Positions 1 to 8,490 of a stretch of DNA of 14,497 nucleotides are shown one piece after another (the first letter of the stretch is position 1; every line of letters begins with the position of its first letter). The DNA lies in the NCBI GenBank assembly GCA_041573795.1, contig JBFFQB010000088.1:1-14497 (forward strand), written 5' to 3'. The notes beneath the pieces are model-generated. The model searched no databases. It was not told the origin of the DNA and was given only the letters and a program-made list of their open reading frames with translations. Source of the stretch: E44-bin32 sp041573795 (lineage in GTDB: Bacteria; Chloroflexota; Anaerolineae; Anaerolineales; E44-bin32). The position numbers were made by a program, and so were the translations under genes.

Positions 1-521
1 AGGGGAATAAAATGCGTTGATCGGGGCCGAGAGGTACAGTCGCTCTAGCTTACGATAGTGCGTGGTTTCCATGAAAGTCCATTTTATCATTGGAGGCAAA
101 TGTTTCTTTATCCATGTTGAGGCTCTTCTCTCTCAACCAATATTACGGGCATGAAGAGTTACAACTGATTTGGGATATTGTAGGCAAACCTTTTAAACTA
201 AGGGTATTACCTTGGGCTAGCGTTAATGACGATTATGGTTTGCATGTTCTCGCAGATTGCACGAGACTGGATCCAAACATACCTTTGCCGATCGAATAGA
301 TATGTGAGGATAGTCACCCATAATAAGTTTGATGTATCTTACCTTTTTGATAAATCTCAATGCACCTATATCTAATCAAAATGGCGGTACTTCACTTTCT
401 ATCTCTCTCAGTTTTGACTAAACATATTGAATGGATTGTGCTACCTAAAGGTTATCTCCCGGCAAGTAGATATTATTCTCTTCGATTTGGCGGCGGACTT
501 AAGGAATAGATTTCTAATCTA
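1..521. other. Left-end stretch with no convincing gene
   Basis: AT-rich sequence. Two short open frames can be read on the plus strand: 90-299 (TTG start, 69 aa) and 360-509 (ATG start, 49 aa, hydrophobic then rich in Tyr/Gly). Neither has a recognisable domain, and stop codons interrupt the frames between them. The second ends 12 bases before the GTG of the next gene, so it could be the tail of a decayed upstream gene or a leader peptide. I see no RNA gene, repeat or strong terminator here. Confidence 0.4.
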
Positions 522-2627
522 GTGAAAACTTTACAACAGGTTTGGAGCTTTATGTCTGCTTTTTTCCAGAAACTATACATCGTCTTTGTTAAGTTTCATA
601 AACATGATTTTTCGTTCTTGTTTTATCTTTTGTCAGTGATGATGCTTGCGTATGGTGTGCTAATACCATTGCTTGGTTTTTATTGGGATGATTTACCCTT
701 TCTTTGGTTTATGAGGTTTTTCAATGATCTAGATCTAATTACTCTCGAAGCACACCGTCCGTTTACAGGAATCTTTTTCTTTATTCTCAGACCCATTCTT
801 CAGTTTTCACCGCTACGTTGGCAGATATTTAATCTCCTCAATAGATTTATCTTAGGTATTGCAGGATGGTATCTTCTGCGGGGGATATTTACAACTCGTA
901 AGAATTTAGTTGATTGGATAACCTTGTTATTTGTGCTTTATCCCGGTTTCGATCATCAATTTATTTCGGTAAACAGCAGTCGTCACATTTTCTCGTTTTC
1001 CCTTTTGCTTCTTTCTTTAAGGCTATCGATTAAGACATTGGAGAATCCACGAAGAATGATATGGATTCAACTCTGTGCGGTTATTCTATCTTCGATATCG
1101 ATGTTGATGTCCGATTACTTTTACATGCTAGAGATATTTCGTCCAGTAATTCTTCTTATGCTGATATCTCCCAAGATAAATCCAAGAATGTATCTTAATC
1201 GGATCTTCCGATTATGGGCACCAACTCTTCTGAGTTTCCTCTTGATAGGCTACTGGCGTATCTTTGGAATAGGTCAACCCTATTATCAAATAGTAGTTTC
1301 AAATGCTGACCATGGTTTCGAACTCTCGCGCGTGATTAAGACAATTCTTGCTGATATTCAAGAAGTGGCAAGCCTTGTGTGGTTCGAAGCATTTACAACA
1401 CCAAAAATCGAAGAAATTGGGAGCACCTCCATTTGGTTTTACATATTGGTAGTGATTCTTGTTTTCATCTTATCTTCGGTTTATTTCATAATTCGAGGCA
1501 AGGAAGGATCACATCCAAGTATTACATCAAAGTTACCGAGCTCTGGAGGAATCAAGGTTGCCCTACTTGGTCTGTTATTGTTAGTCTTGGGCGGTGTACC
1601 ATCCTGGGCGGTGGGTCTACCCATTCGAGTAAGCGGAATACAGAGCCGATTATCACTTCCTATGAGCCTGGGGGCAAGCCTACTAGTGGGGGGTGTATTT
1701 GATTTAATAAAATCCCGACGTCTTCGGATCGCCTTCCTTGCAAGCGTAGTAGCCTTTTCTGCAGGCAGTCAATTCCATACAGCTGTAGGGTTTAGATGGG
1801 ATTGGCAAAGGCAGAGGACGTTTTTCTGGCAAATGGTTTGGAGAATACCTGATTTGGAAAAATATTCTGTGATTGCGAGCCATGAGTTTCCTTTTGTATA
1901 TGAGACGGATAACTCAATGACCGCAATTGTAAATTGGCTCTATTCACCGGAGGTAACTTCAGAGCGTATTGATTATATGGTTTACGATATAAAGACCCGA
2001 CTTGGTGGAAGAATACCAAAACTTGAACCCCATCTGGAGATATCTCACGTCTACAGGGAATTTGGCAACGGTAGACAGGTAAAATTCGAGGGTTCTACAT
2101 CAAATATGCTTGTAATTTATCATAAATATCCAGCATGCCTACGTGTGATACAGCCAGTGTATGACGGGCATATGACAGGGTTTTCACCCTACATAAACCA
2201 GGCTCTTGATCTATCTAATCCAGAATTGGTTAAATTTGAGAGCGTGGAAATTGAGCCTATATTGGAAAAGCTCTACGGACCCGAGCCGGAGGGAAGTTGG
2301 TGCTACTTCTATCAAAAAGCTGATCTCGCCCGTCAGAAGGGGGAGTGGCAACTGGTCTATGACATGGGCGAGGCTGCTCTGAGCCTTGGATCAAACCCGA
2401 GCCACGTTTCTGAATATGCGATATATATCGAAGCGTTTGGAAGAAAAGGTGACTTTACCACTGCTAAAGACCTCACCGCTCTCGCAATTCAGAGAGACCC
2501 CGGACTAGACAGATTACTATGTGATGTGTGGCGGCGAATCGAAATAGCAAGTTCGCTGAGTAAGCCTGAACAATCAATTATTAATGACGTAGTAAGGAAC
2601 GATAATTGCCTCGCATACCCTGATTAA
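522..2627 (+). CDS. Polytopic GT-C-like membrane glycosyltransferase with TPR-like C-terminal tail
   Basis: A 701-residue protein with roughly ten to twelve hydrophobic segments over residues 30-430 and a soluble C-terminal part. After the first membrane segment it carries a WDD motif (55-57) and an H-R-P-F motif (78-81). Acidic residues in the first extracytoplasmic loop are typical of GT-C enzymes that take sugars from polyprenyl-phosphate donors, so a role in cell-surface glycan or glycoprotein synthesis at the membrane is inferred. Residues about 594-661 look like one or two helical TPR-type repeats, with paired Ala/Gly/Leu positions and an A-I-x-x-D-P ending. The start is uncertain: the GTG at 522 has only a distant AAGGA (16 bases upstream), while the ATG at 552 has a weak GGAG four bases upstream. 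Family assignment is from topology and motifs only; it could also be an uncharacterised membrane protein without transferase activity. Confidence 0.65.
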   Translation: MKTLQQVWSFMSAFFQKLYIVFVKFHKHDFSFLFYLLSVMMLAYGVLIPLLGFYWDDLPFLWFMRFFNDLDLITLEAHRPFTGIFFFILRPILQFSPLRWQIFNLLNRFILGIAGWYLLRGIFTTRKNLVDWITLLFVLYPGFDHQFISVNSSRHIFSFSLLLLSLRLSIKTLENPRRMIWIQLCAVILSSISMLMSDYFYMLEIFRPVILLMLISPKINPRMYLNRIFRLWAPTLLSFLLIGYWRIFGIGQPYYQIVVSNADHGFELSRVIKTILADIQEVASLVWFEAFTTPKIEEIGSTSIWFYILVVILVFILSSVYFIIRGKEGSHPSITSKLPSSGGIKVALLGLLLLVLGGVPSWAVGLPIRVSGIQSRLSLPMSLGASLLVGGVFDLIKSRRLRIAFLASVVAFSAGSQFHTAVGFRWDWQRQRTFFWQMVWRIPDLEKYSVIASHEFPFVYETDNSMTAIVNWLYSPEVTSERIDYMVYDIKTRLGGRIPKLEPHLEISHVYREFGNGRQVKFEGSTSNMLVIYHKYPACLRVIQPVYDGHMTGFSPYINQALDLSNPELVKFESVEIEPILEKLYGPEPEGSWCYFYQKADLARQKGEWQLVYDMGEAALSLGSNPSHVSEYAIYIEAFGRKGDFTTAKDLTALAIQRDPGLDRLLCDVWRRIEIASSLSKPEQSIINDVVRNDNCLAYPD

Positions 2628-3218
2628 ACAATCTTTCAAATTACGATGAACATTCGAGATATTCACTTCGAATTGTAGTGACAAACCAGAACTTTATCTG
2701 AGTGTCCCTAATCATGGTGTCCCATTTATCCGTCCTTGTTCCTTGTGAGACCCTAGCACACGTGCTGACATCAGAGAAGGTTTATGAATTTCGTTTGCGG
2801 AATAATCGGAGAGTCTATTCCTTCATAAATGCAATATCAATATTTTTGTACATCAATTTATTTACTTCGATAAATATTGCTCTTTTACCCTAGTTAAAGA
2901 TCACGATTTCATCTAATCTGCCCTATTTCAATGAATAATTGACCAACCCATCACCAGTAGGATATTTTTCAATCTGATTATTTCTCTATAAGGTGCCTTT
3001 GTAGAAGCAAGAATATAATTTTGCGTTTGGTCGTGATCATTAGTTCAACATCATGTCCCAAAGGTGACTACGCATTGTTATTCTTTCTCACCCGGTGTAC
3101 CAGCTTCAGGCAACAATGGATTCCAATGCAATCTCATCCGAAGCCTTGTGAGACTTACCGCAAAGATATGTTTATCTTAGCAACGAAGGTGATACAGTCC
3201 GGGACGTTTTTGCTCTGT
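2628..3218. other. Gene-free region between convergent genes
   Basis: About 590 AT-rich bases between the 3' ends of two convergent membrane glycosyltransferase genes. Short frames here show no domain, no good ribosome binding site and no plausible composition. Two inverted repeats are visible: a 6-bp pair at 2652-2657/2668-2673, shortly after the stop of the plus-strand gene, and an 8-bp AT-rich pair at 2838-2845/2872-2879. Either might help end transcription, but neither has a proper G+C stem followed by a T tract. Confidence 0.5.
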
Positions 3219-4766
3219 CTAAGGCTGGTTGCCTTCTTCAGTGAGGTTTGATTGTGTCTCTAAGATGTCAAGGCGGATGTAGAGACGAAACTTATTTGTA
3301 GTGTCAACTCGACGAAAATTCCTTATGGACATGTACTCTTCAACAGCTGGAAGATCCATCCGCTCTTGGAAGATTTGTTCAGGTTGATATTCAATAAGAA
3401 TTCCTAAGATTTGATCATCAGCTAGAACACCTGACGCAAGCCGTTTCTTCGACATGACAGCCAGGTAAGGTGGAACTGGTAGTCGTGCACGGAATGCAAA
3501 CATGGGTCGATCCGTGTATACCCAATGCGTTTGATCTGCGTACTTCCGCATTGTTGCCACGATCCCATATTCGGCAAGGTCTTCAGTCGTTAAACCCCCG
3601 AAGTTTGGAAGCTTCGGCTCGAGTCGCTTTAATGTCGCTGGCAAACGATTAACAATAAAAATAAGCACCAGGGTCACACTAAATAAGCTAAGACCCATCC
3701 TTGCGCCAAAGACTTCCCTTGATCGAAAGAATTCCTGGATGGTGTACAGTCCATCAGCGATGGCTATTGCGGCCATGATCGCGGCTGGGATCGTTACCAG
3801 GAGTTGGTGATGGTACCAGAATGGAACGTTGACGTAGAGAAAAATAATCCCTGCGGTTACCCAGGCAACCAGATAGATTGCGGTCCAGGATTTTGAACGA
3901 TAGGCGGTGATCCCTCCGAGAAGCGCAAGCAGGAGTACAGGGAAAGAGTCCCTTAGCTGCGTAAAATAGATTGCGGTTTTGTTTTCTTCGTAGGTCCTGA
4001 ATAACACCGAGCTGCCAGCAGACAAATGAACTTGGATGATCTGGAATATATTTTCGGGTTTGACCACAAAGAACAAAATAGACCCGGTTACCACCGATAG
4101 AACCGTAAGCCATAGAATTGACGGTATGCTTGCCTTCAGCCATTCCTTACTTTTGCGTACTTCTATCAACCTGGAAAGCAAGATTCCAGAGAAGAAGATC
4201 GGCACCAGGAATGCGGTGAACAACTTTGTCATGATTGAAAGACCCAAGGCAAATGCCGAGAGCAGCAGCCATCTTTGTGCGCCTAATTTGTGCCATAGTG
4301 CCAGCGCGAAGAATGATAGTAGGGCAAGGGTGATGGATGGTAGACCGATCATGATCGACACGCTCAGTCTAAGATAAACGGGCAGGAGGATAATGGCGAG
4401 CATCCCGAATATCGCCTGAAGTCCCCCAAAAAATTGGCGTAGGTATTGGATTGTCACCCAGAGGATTACGGCCGAAAAGAGAAGCACAAACACGCGACCA
4501 GCTATGATCTTTAAACCAAATATCCGAAATAATGGGGTGAGCAACATATTGAAAAAAGGAGGTTGATCGCTCCAAGTATCAGAATAGAGTTGGTAACCCT
4601 GGATATTCAACATTGATTTGATGGCATTTATCCCCTCGTCATGGTCAAACTCGAAGCGATATCGAAATGGAAAAAAAAGCACCATACAAAGGATAAAAAT
4701 CAAGGGAATAGCATGCCAGAAAAGGGGATGGTTAAAGATTCTTCTCAAGGTAAGTGGGTCTTGCAC
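3219..4766 (-). CDS. GT39-type (PMT/ArnT-like) membrane glycosyltransferase
   Basis: An integral membrane protein of 515 residues from the GTG chosen here, with about ten to twelve membrane segments. Just after the first segment it has D-H-D-E-G (the D-E pair at residues 43-44), followed by G-Y-x-L-Y-x-D-x-W and D-Q-P-P. This is the typical first-loop signature of the dolichyl-phosphate-mannose mannosyltransferase/ArnT superfamily, which moves a sugar from a polyprenyl phosphate to a protein or lipid on the outer face of the membrane. Substrate unknown. The open frame extends to a TTG at 4874, but the added 36 residues are polar and unlike the family. The GTG at 4766 has AGGAAAGG ten bases upstream, so I prefer it. 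The gene converges with the other membrane glycosyltransferase; no glycan-cluster genes lie beside it. Confidence 0.8.
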   Translation of the reverse strand: MQDPLTLRRIFNHPLFWHAIPLIFILCMVLFFPFRYRFEFDHDEGINAIKSMLNIQGYQLYSDTWSDQPPFFNMLLTPLFRIFGLKIIAGRVFVLLFSAVILWVTIQYLRQFFGGLQAIFGMLAIILLPVYLRLSVSIMIGLPSITLALLSFFALALWHKLGAQRWLLLSAFALGLSIMTKLFTAFLVPIFFSGILLSRLIEVRKSKEWLKASIPSILWLTVLSVVTGSILFFVVKPENIFQIIQVHLSAGSSVLFRTYEENKTAIYFTQLRDSFPVLLLALLGGITAYRSKSWTAIYLVAWVTAGIIFLYVNVPFWYHHQLLVTIPAAIMAAIAIADGLYTIQEFFRSREVFGARMGLSLFSVTLVLIFIVNRLPATLKRLEPKLPNFGGLTTEDLAEYGIVATMRKYADQTHWVYTDRPMFAFRARLPVPPYLAVMSKKRLASGVLADDQILGILIEYQPEQIFQERMDLPAVEEYMSIRNFRRVDTTNKFRLYIRLDILETQSNLTEEGNQP

Positions 4767-5308
4767 AAACGTGCTGCCTTTCCTGTCATAGGGTGGTAGA
4801 TTTTTGCAGGAATAGAGCTCAACATAACAAGGAAAGCTACTTCTACTATGACATGATGTAACCAAGGATGCCAATTTTATCAGCAGTGAACAGTCGCCGA
4901 TTGTTTGTCAAGTGAACAGGCTTCTGACCAAGATTGGAATAAGCACGATCGATTCGGACGATCAAGTGCAAATCTCCAAATATTCACGTATCACAACAAC
5001 CATTCAATCATGATCCATCTTGCAGCGATCGCCCTATAGCCTCGCGCTCAGGACTCGGGCAGCGAAGCGGACAGGGTTGCCACCCGCCTTTCCCCCAAAA
5101 CCCTTACAGGGCTGTTCGTTCAACTTGATCGACCATCCGGCTTAATTGAACTGTATTCAGCAAAATCCAAGAAGATGGGATTCTAGCTATAGGAGGCGAA
5201 GGGGGAAGTTAATCCCGCAGTTAACCAGTGAGCAGATCGCTTCACACAGAGACACGCCAACAAGCGTTACTCGTCATAATCATGGTGTTTGGTTTTTTGT
5301 ATTCAAAC
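4767..5308. other. Gene-free region with short direct repeat and degenerate intergenic repeat
   Basis: No gene seen. A 9-bp direct repeat (AGTGAACAG) occurs at 4885-4893 and 4911-4919. On the minus strand a perfect TTGACA sits between these copies, but no matching -10 lies at the right spacing. The middle of the region (about 5029-5140) resembles parts of the intergenic repeat found between genes further right and is listed separately. Confidence 0.45.
5029..5140. repeat. Degenerate copy of intergenic repeat (A-like then D-like blocks)
   Basis: The segment starting near 5036 (AGCCTCGCGCTC, then GGGCAGCGAAGCGGA) matches the opening of block A in the copy at 10101, with gaps. The segment at 5101-5130 (acaGGG, then gTTCGTTCA) resembles block D at 10461-10480. 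The A-then-D order is the same as in the better copies. Similarity is weak and was aligned by eye. Confidence 0.3.
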
Positions 5309-5983
5309 CTATTCAGTCAGATCGGCATGTCTTTGGGCATCATACGCATTTGCCGCAGGAAGAGCCACAATTGCGAGAATAAGCATGGCAAAGCCCAAGG
5401 AAAATTGAATGGCATAGGTGGTTTCCGGCTCAAAAAAACCTAAAAGAGGGTACCCGAAGATAGCAATTTCCACTGCGACTACGAAAAACAGGACTGAGAG
5501 GATAAATGACCATGGCCATAGTTTTGCTATCAGCCTTCTTGGGCCAGCAGGAATGCGCGATCGCCAAAATGTTAGGGGCTTATTGATTCGTGTTGCAGCA
5601 ATAAAAGCCAGAACTGTTAGGAAAATGGGTGCAAAGCCTCCTCCTACGAAGAATAATAAAGTTGACAGGACAAGCAGGACAACAGCTCCATATTTTCTCT
5701 CAACGTACGCATAGGCCCAAACTGTAACCAGGACGCCGATGAACATCGCAAGGATGCCCGAGATGAGAAAGTTTGGAATGATGGTCAGGGCTGTTTCGAT
5801 TGCGTAATCCCACATTTTCTGTGCCGGACCAATGGCGTCGATCATGATTCCTTGCGGCCGAACATTGCCCTGAAGGGATTCAAAGATCCCATGTTCTACT
5901 CCTGCCAAGCCTACGAGGATGCCTAACGTGGAGGCGTAGATCTTTGTTGCTCTATTGCTGGTAGATTTCGCCTTCTCCTCCAT
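5309..5983 (-). CDS. Unrecognised polytopic membrane protein (about 6 TM)
   Basis: A 224-residue membrane protein with a short charged N-terminus and about six hydrophobic segments. The first contains a G-L-A-G-V-E-H-G stretch that I associate, from memory only, with a family of conserved hypothetical bacterial membrane proteins; no function is known to me. A tryptophan/proline-rich loop precedes the fifth segment, and the C-terminus is short and polar. The frame can begin at a TTG (6007), but AGGAGG at 5992-5997 lies exactly eight bases before the ATG at 5983, so that start is preferred over ATG 5989. It stands alone, with about 230 bases to the next gene. Confidence 0.7.
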   Translation of the reverse strand: MEEKAKSTSNRATKIYASTLGILVGLAGVEHGIFESLQGNVRPQGIMIDAIGPAQKMWDYAIETALTIIPNFLISGILAMFIGVLVTVWAYAYVERKYGAVVLLVLSTLLFFVGGGFAPIFLTVLAFIAATRINKPLTFWRSRIPAGPRRLIAKLWPWSFILSVLFFVVAVEIAIFGYPLLGFFEPETTYAIQFSLGFAMLILAIVALPAANAYDAQRHADLTE

Positions 5984-6240
5984 CTCCATTCCCTCCTCTG
6001 TGCACAATTACCTTTATGTTGTCTGACTCATGGGGTATTCGTCCTGCGAAGACCGGTATCCAGCTTTCTCTGATAGCTCGCGAGTAACATTTGTCCAGTC
6101 TGCCTGGTGTCTAATCTACTTACTCACTCGTCCCCCACAAAAATTGATCAACGCGGGGACGCTCAAAAGCTGTCCATATCGATGGAGTTAAGCATGATCG
6201 TCTATCCTGGGACCGATGAGATGGTGGGAAATCATGGCGA

Positions 6241-6678
6241 TTAATGGGATGTGATATTTAGGATCATCGCAAGGACGAATAGGATAGCATAGGCAAACCA
6301 TAGGGATCGATCAAGCTGCCCCAGCGGCCACCAATAGAACATTACAGTCGATAAATACAAGAGTACGTAGGGAAACATAATCGAAAGCTGTAGGGGATTA
6401 CGCCATTGAATTTGCTTAATAAAATCGATCCAATAGCCATAAGCCGCATAAACGAGAAAAATAAACCCTGCGAGCCAGAAAGACCAGCTTTTGCCCCCAC
6501 GAAGTAAAATAATGCTGGTCACTACAGCCGGGATACAAAGCGCATAGATTAACCAGCCGTACTTCAAGGTATAACGAGCGAAGAAGCCTTTTCGTAGAGC
6601 AAAATGAACGATAAGCGCAATTTGAAAAAAGAAAGACCAACCGACGAATAATTTCTCAAGTGCATCCAGTTTCGCCAA
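6241..6678 (-). CDS. Small unrecognised membrane protein (about 5 TM)
   Basis: A 145-residue, very hydrophobic, aromatic-rich protein with about five membrane segments (roughly 9-28, 38-60, 67-88, 98-118 and 124-143) and almost no soluble domain. No catalytic motif is visible and I do not recognise the family. The start is a TTG, well supported by GGGGGAGG six bases upstream, with no ATG near it. A plausible promoter lies about 45-75 bases upstream. The gene is separate from its neighbours, so context gives no function. Confidence 0.65.
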   Translation of the reverse strand: MAKLDALEKLFVGWSFFFQIALIVHFALRKGFFARYTLKYGWLIYALCIPAVVTSIILLRGGKSWSFWLAGFIFLVYAAYGYWIDFIKQIQWRNPLQLSIMFPYVLLYLSTVMFYWWPLGQLDRSLWFAYAILFVLAMILNITSH

Positions 6679-6722
6679 TGCCAGCCTCCCCCAAGTTAAT
6701 CGATTGAATTCACGACCCCGCG

Positions 6723-6751
6723 ACTCTACAAAAGTGTGCGGTAGTCTTCAA
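6723..6751 (-). promoter_or_regulatory. Candidate sigma70-type promoter for the 145-aa membrane protein
   Basis: Read on the minus strand, TTGAAG (6746-6751) and TAGAGT (6723-6728) are separated by exactly 17 bases, each matching four of six consensus positions. The implied transcript would start near 6716 and have a leader of about 37 bases. Single-site matches of this quality also arise by chance. Confidence 0.3.
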
Positions 6752-6774
6752 CTCAAAGTTCTTGTGCCGCCGAT

Positions 6775-6900
6775 TGTCTAGCAAGCTCGTTCATCCAGCT
6801 AGACAAAGCCGCATAGCAACGCGGAGTAGGGAGCAGCCCTGAATTGATCTTACAATGAAAAAGCCTGTTGCCGAAGCAAGAGGCGCAATTCCAAATCTTA
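6775..6900. repeat. Degenerate intergenic repeat copy with conserved hairpin (A-like and C blocks)
   Basis: 6842-6884 aligns with the segment ending near 10300: both have TTGATC-TACAA-GAAA spacing followed by a hairpin. Here the hairpin is GCCT-g-TTGC, loop CGAA, GCAA-g-AGGC (6863-6884); in the other copy it is GGTGC, loop CAAA, GCACC (10282-10295). One base pair has changed on both sides (G-C to T-A), keeping the stem. 6807-6840 resembles the AGCATCCCGTAGCGC/GCGGAGTGG part of block A. 6786-6797 (CTCGTTCATCC) recalls block D. Confidence 0.5.
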
Positions 6901-6941
6901 TTGCTCGAGGGGTCGGCTCTATGGCATTGTGGGCAGCTGTC

Positions 6942-7541
6942 TCATGCTTCCATGGCGGGCGGCATTTTGCGGTAGAGTGCCTTGTACGTCATGGCCGCCA
7001 TTTGCTCGGGTGTAAAGTCGTTGGCGGTTTCTAACCACCAGAAGAGCAAACGGCTGATCACACCTGTCAACAGCTGGGCTTCAAGCTCTTCTGGGAGGTT
7101 GAAGTTGATGTCGGGGGGGGCTGGTGCATTGCGAATGTCTTCCAGGAAGGCTTCTGCCATTAAGTCTTGCACACGTCCAGTCAGCGTCGCGGATCCCCGC
7201 CCGCCGAACATCACACGGTATAAATCGCGATTTTCCTCGGCGTGGCGGAAAATGTTTAGCAAGCCGTAGTACTCCACCTGAGGCAGGTTTCGATCGAATT
7301 GTTTGTGTGCTGCCTGCTCCAACTCATTAAATAGCTCCCGATACGCCGTCCAGACCACATCTTCCTTGTCCTTGAAATGGAGATAAAACGTTCCTCGGCC
7401 CAGGTCTGCCTGATCAGTAATCTCCTGGATCGTAATGGCCCCATAGCCTTTTGTAAGTATGAGTTGCAATGTGGTTTGAATCAGCAGTTTGCGCGTCCGT
7501 AGGCGGCGGCGTTCATGGCGGGAGGGCGGGGTCGTGTCCAT
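6942..7541 (-). CDS. TetR/AcrR-family transcriptional regulator
   Basis: A 199-residue protein from the ATG at 7541. Its N-terminal helix-turn-helix (about residues 35-56) has the family signature: A-I-T-I-Q-E-I, then A-D-L-G-R-G-T-F-Y-L-H-F and K-E-D. The C-terminal half is a helical ligand-binding and dimerisation domain of ordinary length; the ligand is unknown. The frame extends to a TTG at 7559, but AGGTG seven bases before the ATG favours 7541. It is divergently transcribed from the isoprenylcysteine methyltransferase-like gene across about 220 bases. That is the classic arrangement for a TetR protein controlling itself and its neighbour. Two palindromes overlap its own promoter. Confidence 0.9.
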   Translation of the reverse strand: MDTTPPSRHERRRLRTRKLLIQTTLQLILTKGYGAITIQEITDQADLGRGTFYLHFKDKEDVVWTAYRELFNELEQAAHKQFDRNLPQVEYYGLLNIFRHAEENRDLYRVMFGGRGSATLTGRVQDLMAEAFLEDIRNAPAPPDINFNLPEELEAQLLTGVISRLLFWWLETANDFTPEQMAAMTYKALYRKMPPAMEA

Positions 7542-7595
7542 CGTTGTACACCTGTCCAATCATGAGGGTGACGGTAATCTAGTGCGGCTCATACC

Positions 7596-7623
7596 TTGAC
7601 TTGTTGGTTGAAGAGCATAGACT
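7596..7623 (+). promoter_or_regulatory. Candidate promoter for the methyltransferase-like gene
   Basis: TTGACT (7596-7601) and TAGACT (7618-7623) are separated by 16 bases, matching five and four of six consensus positions. Transcription would start near 7631 and give a leader of about 134 bases. The two palindromes (7640-7664) would lie just downstream of the start, where a repressor could block it. Confidence 0.3.
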
Positions 7624-7638
7624 GATTATGACGACATT

Positions 7639-7667
7639 ATCATATATGACATATTGTTCAATATCAA
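7639..7667 (-). promoter_or_regulatory. Sigma70-type promoter for the TetR gene
   Basis: Read on the minus strand, TTGATA (7662-7667) and TATGAT (7639-7644) each match five of six consensus positions and are separated by exactly 17 bases. This is the best -35/-10 pair I found in the window. It points at the TetR gene, with a leader of about 90 bases. Confidence 0.5.
7640..7664. promoter_or_regulatory. Tandem palindromes, candidate TetR operator
   Basis: Two perfect palindromes lie side by side: TCATATATGA at 7640-7649, and ATATTG-TT-CAATAT at 7651-7664. Together they cover the -10, the spacer and the edge of the -35 of the TetR promoter. Position and symmetry suit an operator for the divergent regulator; the assignment is by inference. 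Confidence 0.4.
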
Positions 7668-7764
7668 ATCGCTCCAAATCATTAAAGGCAAATCCAAGGA
7701 TCTGGATTTACCAAAATGAAAATACAGTTGATCAATTCGCGCTGAACTACAACCGGGAGATCGT

Positions 7765-8490
7765 ATGGACACAAAACCAGAAAGCTTGCCTGCTGCGTCT
7801 GATCATACTGTTGTGAAAGGCGTACTCGTGCGCGCTGCAACCGTTGGGATCTTCTTCGCACTAATAGGGGGGATTCTCTTTTGGGCTTCCGGCCGGCTCA
7901 ACTGGACCTGGGCCTGGATCTACTTGGGGATCTGTCTCGTGAGTATGTTAATCAATGGTGCAATCATGCTCCGAACCAATCCCGCGACCATCGCGGAGCG
8001 CGGTCGACCCCAGGAGACGAAGGACTGGGACAAGGTCGTAGGGGGTCTCTGGGCCCTAGCCATCTACTTTGCGCTCCCACTTGTGGCTGGACTGGATACG
8101 CGTTTCGGTTGGACCTCAGCATTGAACGTCGCGTGGCACGTGGCAGGCGTCGTTGTGCTAACGGCAGCATTAGGGCTCACCTCGTGGGCCATGATAGCAA
8201 ATGCGTATTTCTCAACCGCCGTGCGGATTCAAATCGATCGCGGCCACACGGTCTGTCGAAGCGGGCCATATCGGTTTGTGCGGCACCCAGGGTACGTAGG
8301 CTTCATTCTCCAGGCGCTTGGCACTTCCATCCTGTTGGGCTCCTGGTGGGCTCTGATTCCCGCCCTCATTGCTGCAGCGCTTATGACTATCCGGACGGCT
8401 TTGGAGGATCGCACCCTACAATCCGAGCTCCCCGATTACCAGGATTACGTACAAGAAGTTCGCTACCGACTCATCCCTGGTATTTGGTGA
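7765..8490 (+). CDS. Isoprenylcysteine carboxyl methyltransferase-like (ICMT/phospholipid methyltransferase fold) membrane enzyme
   Basis: A 241-residue membrane protein with about five to six hydrophobic segments. The C-terminal half carries the family's S-adenosylmethionine-binding signature: G-P-Y-R-F-V-R-H-P-G-Y-V-G (167-179), then E-x-R (214-216), E221 and a Y-x-x-Y-x-x-x-V-R-Y-R-L-I-P-G ending. Bacterial members of this fold are mostly uncharacterised; they methylate small or lipidic acceptors rather than prenylated proteins, so the substrate is open. The ATG has GGGAG seven to eight bases upstream. It is the only plus-strand gene right of 3.2 kb and is divergent from the TetR gene, which probably regulates it. 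Confidence 0.85.
   Translation: MDTKPESLPAASDHTVVKGVLVRAATVGIFFALIGGILFWASGRLNWTWAWIYLGICLVSMLINGAIMLRTNPATIAERGRPQETKDWDKVVGGLWALAIYFALPLVAGLDTRFGWTSALNVAWHVAGVVVLTAALGLTSWAMIANAYFSTAVRIQIDRGHTVCRSGPYRFVRHPGYVGFILQALGTSILLGSWWALIPALIAAALMTIRTALEDRTLQSELPDYQDYVQEVRYRLIPGIW

Noticed and set aside
2702..3251. Plus-strand frames of 63 and 76 residues between the two convergent glycosyltransferase genes
   Set aside because: No ribosome binding site, implausible composition, and the second runs into the 3' end of the opposite gene.
4767..4874. N-terminal extension of the GT39-type protein to a TTG at 4874
   Set aside because: The added residues are polar and unlike the family, and the GTG at 4766 has a better ribosome binding site.
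4894..4930. Perfect TTGACA on the minus strand upstream of the GT39-type gene
   Set aside because: No acceptable -10 hexamer occurs at 15-19 bases; the nearest (GATAAA) is too far.
5025..5565. Two GCGATCGC octamers (near 5026 and 5557), recalling the cyanobacterial HIP1 repeat
   Set aside because: Only two copies, one inside a coding region, and no other cyanobacterial trait in the window.
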